Below the pieces are notes generated by a model that saw only the letters and a list, made by a program, of their open reading frames with translations, was not told where the DNA came from and searched no databases. The position numbers and the translations under genes were made by a program. DNA of 18,580 bases from Ectocarpus siliculosus (Eukaryota; Sar; Phaeophyceae; Ectocarpales; Ectocarpaceae), in the NCBI GenBank assembly GCA_000310025.1, contig FN649751.1:3352682-3371261 (forward strand). Reading direction: 5' to 3'. Below are positions 15,928 through 18,580 of this stretch, piece by piece. Position 1 is the stretch's first letter, and each line of letters begins with the position of its first letter.

Positions 15928-16099
15928 GTTGTCACCTCGGGAAGACGGCGGCGGCGGCGGCGGCGGCGGCGGACAGCAGCAGCAGCTGTCGGTCAGGGCG
16001 GCGGTGGGGCTAAGGGCGAGGTGGGAGTCGCTGGGGCCCGGGTTCGGCGCGAGGGTCGAGACACGACCACCGTCGTACGAGATGGTTCCCAGGAACTAA
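4760..16099 (+). CDS. TMEM8/PGAP6-like CREST-superfamily membrane protein (signal peptide, ectodomain, EGF, 7TM), 13-exon model
   Basis: Proposed exons: 4760-4868, 5739-5818, 5877-6082, 6463-6559, 6872-7061, 7678-8366, 8861-9319, 9969-10157, 10453-10933, 11610-12048, 12589-12754, 13168-13314, 13946-16099. All phases agree, giving 5406 nt and 1801 residues. Order: signal peptide (1-36), beta-rich ectodomain with several NxS/T sites, EGF-like module (about 980-1022), then seven helices. Catalytic-type residues of the CREST superfamily are present: S1075 and H1079 (SAFYH), D1101, H1688 and H1692 (HGAWH). Human PGAP6 (TMEM8A), about 770 residues, is a GPI-specific phospholipase A2 at the cell surface; the shorter relative TMEM8C/myomaker drives myoblast fusion. 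Lipid hydrolase activity here is inferred from family and motifs only. The extra length is low-complexity insertion. The gene is divergent from XPO1. It could instead be a TMEM8B-type member; orthology cannot be settled by eye. Confidence 0.85.
4869..5738 (+). other. TMEM8/PGAP6-like intron 1 (proposed)
   Basis: 870-nt phase-1 intron. It holds two copies of TACAGCAGTA (4911, 5198), a variant at 5414, and a perfect 14-base palindrome (5358-5371). Several open frames overlap here but none shows family resemblance. An unrecognised small exon cannot be excluded. Confidence 0.6.
5739..5818 (+). CDS. TMEM8/PGAP6-like exon 2 (tentative)
   Basis: The frame reads YLDTPRMSAIFIHHLRENHL, then SFKNAV. 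Starting after the TAG at 5736-5738 and ending at 5818 (donor GTGCTT) or 5815 (GTGGTG), it connects exon 1 (phase 1) with exon 3 (phase 0) without a stop. Other acceptors in the same phase (starts 5679, 5682, 5697) would lengthen it. The alternating hydrophobic pattern fits a first ectodomain strand, but the acceptor is weak and the following intron would be only 58-61 nt. Treat this as the least certain exon. Confidence 0.42.
5877..6082 (+). CDS. TMEM8/PGAP6-like exon 3: first ectodomain unit
   Basis: The acceptor is CACACGCAG and the exon begins VLTEAWQSTRVRVSIEDC. It continues with AVIAAFGAEPTPSRHELL and ends GVW, completed by the next exon; the donor GTGCGC gives phase 2. The order hydrophobic strand, Cys, V.V..FGA.P.P matches the first part of the TMEM8 ectodomain, where Cys precedes a V.V..R.GAPP motif. 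It contains an N-glycosylation sequon (NGT) and a second Cys. Confidence 0.78.
6083..6462 (+). other. TMEM8/PGAP6-like intron 3
   Basis: 380-nt phase-2 intron. It contains a TACAGCAGTA copy (6124-6133) and an inverted repeat whose perfect arms are TACCGTGT (6292-6299) and ACACGGTA (6324-6331). The pyrimidine tract 6418-6440 precedes the acceptor. Confidence 0.7.
6463..6559 (+). CDS. TMEM8/PGAP6-like exon 4
   Basis: The acceptor AACACAG follows a T/C-rich tract and the donor is a consensus GTGAGT. One leading base completes the Trp of exon 3, giving GVWHFAVVGGSPLRGDRYF, then AGPADTLAFQAAVIAD. The G-W-x-F-A-V-x-G pattern is typical of the strand that follows each unit in TMEM8-type ectodomains. 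Phases fit on both sides (2 in, 0 out). Confidence 0.74.
6560..6871 (+). other. TMEM8/PGAP6-like intron 4
   Basis: 312-nt phase-0 intron ending in a ten-T run and CCGCCCAG. Nothing else is seen in it. Confidence 0.72.
6872..7061 (+). CDS. TMEM8/PGAP6-like exon 5
   Basis: A strong acceptor (long T run, then CCGCCCAG) and a consensus donor GTGAGT flank a frame reading AVYPTLDRGVAASGDCLRKV, then a Pro/Val-rich stretch and a Gly/Ser linker ending FPAG. It enters in phase 0 and leaves in phase 1. It carries a single Cys and no recognisable domain alone; its place in the chain supports it. Confidence 0.68.
7062..7677 (+). other. TMEM8/PGAP6-like intron 5, with hairpin and decoy acceptor
   Basis: 616-nt phase-1 intron starting GTGAGTGTGTGTG. 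It contains a perfect 12-base inverted repeat (7211-7222 with 7251-7262) directly before a strong-looking TTGCAG acceptor at 7261-7266. No continuation from that acceptor fits the phase. Confidence 0.6.
7211..7262. repeat. Perfect 12-bp inverted repeat, 28-nt loop
   Basis: AATGGGACATCG at 7211-7222 is the exact reverse complement of CGATGTCCCATT at 7251-7262. In the transcript it could fold as a stem whose 3' arm ends beside a CAG splice acceptor. Confidence 0.9.
7678..8366 (+). CDS. TMEM8/PGAP6-like exon 6: ectodomain unit with poly-Gln insert
   Basis: The product begins with poly-Ala, then AFLLSPSWLGAFTVSAYDEA and VTVPFEVAAIV, the LGxFxVxAY form of the family's G-W strand. A roughly 120-residue insert follows: Gly-rich, Q10 at 7947-7976, Arg-rich and acidic, with one NGT sequon. 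The folded part resumes with CEVTVCAAAARIVLGIGEQ and RVCLSVVVGGQGAAVSGTLDL. The donor GTGACC is in phase 0. The 5' edge is uncertain: the acceptor at 7675-7677 (CAG) lacks a pyrimidine tract, and an acceptor at 7609-7611 in the same phase would add 22 charged residues. Confidence 0.72.
7947..7976 (+). repeat. CAG repeat coding for ten glutamines in exon 6
   Basis: Nine CAG codons plus one CAA sit in the reading frame of the ectodomain exon. The tract is likely length-polymorphic. Confidence 0.95.
8367..8860 (+). other. TMEM8/PGAP6-like intron 6
   Basis: 494-nt phase-0 intron with a T run (8429-8441), C runs (8710-8735) and a short TCC repeat near 8769-8780. Nothing coding is recognised. Confidence 0.72.
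8861..9319 (+). CDS. TMEM8/PGAP6-like exon 7: ectodomain unit
   Basis: The acceptor is ACAATAG and the donor a good GTAAGG; the exon is in phase 0 at both ends and has 153 codons. It starts TGRWYLTARAACDAAPG, the G-x-W-Y-L motif of TMEM8 ectodomain units. After a low-complexity linker it reads NIFSGTGWGLEVMSLQRDW, then HVEWSADFLVPDV, and closes AFVFRAAAFTE. A CAG at 8889-8891 would give the wrong phase, which favours the TAG acceptor. Confidence 0.78.
9320..9968 (+). other. TMEM8/PGAP6-like intron 7 (may hide an exon)
   Basis: 649-nt phase-0 intron between exons 7 and 8. It includes a G run (9343-9354). One plus-strand frame, 9493-9795, reads VLSDTVYLLPYGSGGYAGLA and could be part of an extra exon, but I could not find an acceptor and donor pair that I trust. 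Confidence 0.55.
9969..10157 (+). CDS. TMEM8/PGAP6-like exon 8
   Basis: The acceptor is AATCGCAG and the donor GTGGGA; the exon is in phase 0 at both ends and has 63 codons. It reads ACPRGAVGVGGVDLRPVTAA, then an Ala/Gly-rich stretch, then HRFSCVGAELPMLMRRDG. The two cysteines and phase support it, but there is no strong family motif. Confidence 0.62.
10158..10452 (+). other. TMEM8/PGAP6-like intron 8
   Basis: 295-nt phase-0 intron with C run (10366-10376). Nothing else is seen. Confidence 0.65.
10453..10933 (+). CDS. TMEM8/PGAP6-like exon 9: ectodomain unit with N-glycosylation sites
   Basis: The acceptor is ATCCCGCAG and the donor GTGAGA, leaving in phase 1. After an acidic/Gly-rich insert (E/G run near 10540-10578) it reads LWYALEMSGREVGASMEIRL, the W-Y-x-L/F-x-M strand followed by V-G-x-S-M/L-x-I-R-L that recurs in TMEM8 ectodomains. 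The tail carries sequons NSS, NAS and NLS and ends PVVDPNG. These sequons fit an extracellular or lumenal segment. Confidence 0.78.
10934..11609 (+). other. TMEM8/PGAP6-like intron 9
   Basis: 676-nt phase-1 intron that ends in a near-pure C tract of about 30 bases before CAG. A 388-codon minus-strand frame (11021-12187) covers it and part of exon 10; it is a shadow. Confidence 0.72.
11610..12048 (+). CDS. TMEM8/PGAP6-like exon 10: membrane-proximal ectodomain
   Basis: The acceptor follows an extreme C tract (11579-11607) ending CAG, and the donor is GTGAGA in phase 2. The exon reads TAREGTVVLWTADALSEPGE, then WWSTTFTWNLTHPPPLHP with an NLT sequon, TTLFVVVSGETEAEA, an Arg/Glu/Gly linker, and VGVSLWTLGVAPEVTF. 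Both phases are satisfied (1 in, 2 out), and the joint with exon 11 regenerates an Arg codon directly ahead of the EGF module. Confidence 0.82.
12049..12588 (+). other. TMEM8/PGAP6-like intron 10
   Basis: 540-nt phase-2 intron. It contains a (CTG)7 repeat at 12485-12505 and a strong but out-of-phase CAG at 12549-12551 ahead of the true acceptor at 12586-12588. Confidence 0.8.
12485..12505. repeat. (CTG)7 microsatellite
   Basis: Seven CTG units, followed by CAGTAGCAGCA, which allows a small CTG/CAG foldback. It lies within intron 10. Confidence 0.95.
12589..12754 (+). CDS. TMEM8/PGAP6-like exon 11: EGF-like module
   Basis: The exon begins at YCDEDVCPIG and holds six cysteines spaced C-x4-C-x6-C-x16-C-x-C-x8-C. 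The C-terminal half, CYCFYGYGGEAC, is the classic EGF signature. It ends VVSYVSLLWQ, the run-in to the first membrane helix. The acceptor is the CAG at 12586-12588, chosen because the more obvious CAG at 12549-12551 breaks the phase with exon 10. The donor is GTGGGT, phase 0. An EGF module immediately before the helices is diagnostic of TMEM8A/B-type proteins. Confidence 0.9.
12755..13167 (+). other. TMEM8/PGAP6-like intron 11
   Basis: 413-nt phase-0 intron between the EGF exon and TM1. Pyrimidine-rich near its 3' end; nothing else is seen. Confidence 0.85.
13168..13314 (+). CDS. TMEM8/PGAP6-like exon 12: TM1-TM2 with SxxxH motif
   Basis: The acceptor is CCTTGCAG and the donor GTAGGT; the exon has 49 codons and is in phase 0 at both ends. 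TM1 is FCLLVLSNLAVVPAVRVAL and TM2 runs APAVVLGLNGAASAFYHMCD. The LSNLA.VPA and S-x-F-Y-H-x-C-D strings match TMEM8/myomaker (there STFYHACD). Ser at 13285-13287 and His at 13297-13299 are the CREST active-site pair. Confidence 0.95.
13315..13945 (+). other. TMEM8/PGAP6-like intron 12
   Basis: 631-nt phase-0 intron that interrupts the membrane domain between TM2 and TM3. C/T-rich before the acceptor; no exon is recognised in it. Confidence 0.85.
13946..16099 (+). CDS. TMEM8/PGAP6-like exon 13: TM3-TM7, two giant loops, C-terminal tail
   Basis: The acceptor is CCTCCCAG; 717 codons precede TAA at 16097. TM3 carries the conserved Asp (SLQALDFFFSFF, Asp at 13994-13996). An insert of about 230 residues (Ser/Ala/Gly, D9, Arg/Ser) follows, then TM4-TM5 (LASLYVCLIPPLLVGVTD and ANLAVVFAMCGGLLASNWG). 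A second insert of about 215 residues (Q-rich, poly-Ala, acidic) precedes the basic run-in RLGRIFRLLRSLRR, TM6 (LGLGVAGFAAGLTCFAV) and TM7 with HxxxH (YHLWHGAWHVLAMGSAVPIL, 15743-15802). The tail holds poly-Gly. Part of an insert could be a cryptic in-frame intron, but no stop occurs in 2154 nt, so the single-exon reading is preferred. Confidence 0.88.
14074..14770 (+). repeat. Low-complexity coding insert between TM3 and TM4
   Basis: About 230 codons dominated by GGC, GGA, GCC, AGC and GAC, including a nine-codon GAC run near 14368-14394 (poly-Asp), poly-Ala and Gly/Ser/Arg stretches. The loop is only a few residues long in animal TMEM8 proteins. Confidence 0.85.
14941..15585 (+). repeat. 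Low-complexity coding insert between TM5 and TM6
   Basis: About 215 codons: CAG/CTG-derived Gln/Leu runs (14947-14979), poly-Ala (15010-15042), a long Glu-rich acidic block (15196-15300), then Gly/Arg and poly-Pro. Basic residues flank both ends beside the helices, as expected for a cytosolic loop. Confidence 0.85.
15863..15972 (+). repeat. GGC-repeat tracts coding for poly-glycine in the C-terminal tail
   Basis: Two long GGC runs (about 15889-15927 and 15948-15971) lie in frame after TM7, followed by CAG codons (Q4). Replication slippage here would change tail length in multiples of one residue. Confidence 0.92.
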
Positions 16100-16247
16100 T
16101 AACTGTGAAACTGTAGAATAATCAGCGGCGGTGGCGGTCGTAGGGCTTGGCTCGGCTGCTGCTTAACAGTTAAGGGTGTCAGGTTTTTGTCGGGGGGTGG
16201 GGGGGGAATGTTGTGTTGGTGATTCGTGAACGAGTACGAGATGCTTT

Positions 16248-16277
16248 GGTGATGGTGATGGTGATGGTGATGGTGAC
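16248..16277. repeat. GGTGAT hexanucleotide repeat, five units
   Basis: Four GGTGAT units and one GGTGAC, about 150 bases after the stop codon of the TMEM8/PGAP6-like gene, probably in its 3' UTR. Confidence 0.95.
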
Positions 16278-17375
16278 AATGTGTCTCCCTGCTGTGCCGT
16301 GGTCTGCCGGGGGTACACGGGGCGCGAAATTGCTGTGCTGGTGAACTATGTAGCCTACCCTGTGCGGAAACTTAGAAACGCCCTGCGCGACTGCTTTTGG
16401 TGTCATGTTCTCTCGGTCTTGAGGCACGAGAGGATAGGAGTAGTCCCTTGAGAGCAGCGCATGTGGACGCGGGAAGTTTCTATTGTGATGTGGCGTGCGC
16501 ACGCCCGTAGAATTGGTTCCCGGTCGGTTCGCAGCTGATCTGCCAGAGCACGGGCCAAGCGAATTTCTCTCCCCATTATCAGAAGCTCCTCGCCGCTACC
16601 GACATTGCTTTTTGTCTGGTTATTTTCCGGTGTGATGGCTTTTCTCTGAGAGAAATATACGGCGGTGAAAAGGAATGACCGGTTTCAGAGTTGCGAGCTG
16701 GCGCAAGGTTTGGCTGCTCTGCTGCTGTAGAGCTGGGAAGAGAGGTATAGGTTGTGTGGATGTTGGGGGGGTGTCGTATGAATGAAGCCCAGCGAACGCT
16801 CGGTGGGTCAACACTCCAACCACGATGCTGGCTCGAGCACGTATGCGTACGACGTGCGTAAACAGCAGTGCCCGGGAAAAAATGAAGAATATTTTCCAAC
16901 AGGAGCTAGCTATTGCCAATACTGCAAATTAGCGAGGGGCTTTGGTGATGGTGAATGGTTGTTGTAGTTCCGTTTGTCACCGTCAGAGATGAGACCTGAA
17001 CAACGCGACGCGAGAGAGCGCGGAAGGAGGGAGCAGGAAAACACGGAGAAGGCATTTCTATTCTATGTAAGGTTCATCTTTATCACACCTGCGGCCGGCC
17101 TTTTCGCCCCCGCCCCGTCCGTGGCCGCGACCTTTTTTGTACGCGTTTACGCAAGCACTCTGCTTCCTCCGGTGCCCTGCAAGCTTTGCAAACCCATCAT
17201 CATTGCCCTGAAGCAACGCATGTGACGCTAAATCTTCGCCAACATCTACCGACTTCCAAAAAATACTAATCTCACATCGGTGTACTGATTCTTTCGGTAC
17301 AAGAGAATACCGCCCGCCCTCCTTCCTTTGCAAGACTCGGTGTATTGAAGGAAGCCTAAGCCTACGACGAGTGAG

Positions 17376-17395
17376 CTCGTCTCGTCTCGTCTCGT
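17376..17395. repeat. (CTCGT)4 pentanucleotide repeat
   Basis: Four exact CTCGT units in the 3' flank; noncoding as far as can be seen. Confidence 0.95.
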
Positions 17396-18265
17396 CTCCG
17401 GCTCGACCCAAGTTTCGAGTCGTGGAGGTGAACGAGTCTCAAACCTTTTGCATCTTGTGCAGCTAAACAAGGGTAGGCACGTGCTCAACGAAATAGTAGG
17501 GCGCACACCTCTACAACCCAGAAACGCGAATGATTGAGTGCAGCATACGGCATGTCCCTCACTCAAAAGGTGTGCATGGCCGCGAAAGGCAGCGGTCGAC
17601 GCAGCACCAGATTATAAAAAAAACATGGATAGACTACACATGAATCCGGCGCCTCTTCTCTGCTCACGCCCCCCCCCCACACACAAATAAACCAGCGCGC
17701 AAATATAGAAGAGAGAAGAGGGACGGGTAAGCCAACCGTGTCGTTCTTGTAGTACCATATAACAAGGCACGCTGCACCCCCTAAGAACCTGGTTAAGCAC
17801 GAGCAAACGCCTGCACACACTGGCCTACCTTCATAAAAAACGGGTGGTACAATCAATCTCCCCAAACCTTTGTCAAGGATTGCTGTCTTTTTCACACCCA
17901 CTGATTTATGTGGTACAAAACAATTCCACCCCACGGGGAAGATGTACCACAGCAGAATAAACTTCTAAAAATGATCTAAGGGAAAAAAAGCGTGCGCCCC
18001 GCCCTCGCGTCTCTGGTGCCGTTGGCAGTACATGTATTTGCATTGCACCGCATCGGTTGCGGGTATATAGTCTAAAAACGGCGGTCGGCATTAATTAGCA
18101 ACCGACGCGGGAGAGCGCAAGCACGCGAGAAAAAAAAGAAGGGAGTGCTACTGCCGTATTGCCTTGTGTTGGCAGCAAGCACGTATGCCACCAAAAATGA
18201 ACCTCCAGCTCTCGATACCCCCATTGTCTAAAAGGTGATGTAACCAAACGCCCCCAACGTCAAGT

Positions 18266-18391
18266 TTAGTTGGTCTTCTTGGCGTCGGAGCTGGTCGCGG
18301 TGGCGGCGGCGGCGGAAGGGTCCACCATCGCGCGAACTCCTAGCAGGCCGAGGATTACCGAGAACAGCTTGCACAGCGGGTCTTGGTTGTA
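18266..18391 (-). CDS. Last coding exon of an unidentified membrane protein gene ending in a KKxx motif
   Basis: Read on the minus strand, an acceptor (GTGTAG, + strand 18392-18397) opens a frame of 41 codons ending in TAA at 18266-18268. The product starts YNQDPLCKLFSVILGLLGVR, a hydrophobic, probably membrane-spanning segment. It continues AMVDPSAAAATATSSDAKKTN, where a small-residue tail ends in KKTN. Dilysine at -3 and -4 is the classic COPI-dependent ER retrieval signal of membrane proteins with a cytosolic C-terminus. I do not recognise the family. Upstream exons lie beyond the right edge. Confidence 0.6.
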   Translation of the reverse strand, partial: YNQDPLCKLFSVILGLLGVRAMVDPSAAAATATSSDAKKTN

Positions 18392-18431
18392 CTACACGCG
18401 ACCGACCGACCGAAGTGGTGGACGCCGTCGT

Positions 18432-18580
18432 CGAGAAAGAAAGACGGGGGGGGGGGGGGGGGCCAAAAAAAAAAAAAAAACGGGGGGGGGGGGGAGAAAA
18501 AACCCGAAAAAAGAGGAAAAAAACCGGGAAAACCCCGGGAGGGAAAAAAACCAAAAGGGAAAAAGGGGAAGAAGAGGGGC
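18432..18580. other. T-free homopolymer block at window end, probable low-quality contig end
   Basis: No T occurs in 149 bases. The block has G17 (18446-18462), A16 (18465-18480) and G13 (18482-18494), then short alternating runs of A, G and C. Nothing biological elsewhere in the window resembles it. It looks like decayed base calling or a mis-assembled terminus. Confidence 0.7.

Larger units (their letters stand above)
16100..18265. other. Convergent 3' flanks of the TMEM8/PGAP6-like gene and the right-hand gene
   Basis: 2166 bases lie between two facing stop codons and probably hold two 3' UTRs and a short spacer. I see short tandem repeats (16248-16277, 17376-17395) but no protein-like frame, RNA gene or clear polyadenylation signal. 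Frames of up to 123 codons occur on the minus strand (for example 17563-17934) without family resemblance. Confidence 0.65.

Noticed and set aside
16974-17225. Plus-strand frame of 83 codons with a hydrophobic second half
   Set aside because: It lies in the 3' flank, has no splice partners or family pattern, and is short enough to be chance.
1-18580. Search for tRNA, rRNA, transposase, reverse transcriptase or viral genes
   Set aside because: No cloverleaf-like element, rRNA segment or mobile-element protein motif was recognised by eye; a covariance-model or repeat search would be needed to exclude them.

Overview
This is nuclear DNA from an intron-rich, GC-rich eukaryote. GTG-type splice donors, introns of several hundred bases, and dense GGC, CAG, GAC and homopolymer tracts that run into coding exons as poly-Gly, Gln, Asp and Ala suggest a stramenopile, most likely a brown alga. 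The taxon is an inference from style; the gene assignments are read from the sequence.

Layout. (1) Positions 40-3692, minus strand: the first four coding exons of exportin-1 (CRM1/XPO1). Its start codon is at 3692 and the gene runs off the left edge. All three visible introns are phase 0 and long (567-1535 nt). (2) Positions 3693-4759: a 1067-base divergent spacer that must hold both promoters and 5' UTRs. (3) Positions 4760-16099, plus strand: a complete 13-exon gene model for a TMEM8/PGAP6-type protein of the CREST membrane hydrolase superfamily. It has a signal peptide, a large N-glycosylatable ectodomain, a six-cysteine EGF-like module and a seven-helix domain with SxxxH, Asp and HxxxH intact. 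Every splice phase in the model agrees and gives about 1801 residues, more than twice the human protein. (4) Positions 16100-18265: convergent 3' flanks with no supportable gene. (5) Positions 18266-18391, minus strand: the last exon of a third, unidentified gene whose product has a hydrophobic segment and ends in the dilysine motif KKTN. (6) Positions 18432-18580 contain no T and consist of long G and A runs, which looks like a poor-quality contig end.

The main find is the TMEM8/PGAP6-like protein. Its catalytic core is conserved, but large Gly/Ser/Ala/acidic insertions sit in what topology predicts to be its two large cytosolic loops and its tail. XPO1 (nuclear export) and this surface or secretory-pathway protein have no known shared pathway; their head-to-head placement may only mean a shared promoter region. 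Exons were found by reading protein-like segments, splice sites and phase by eye. The least certain are exon 2, the 5' edge of exon 6 and exon 8.
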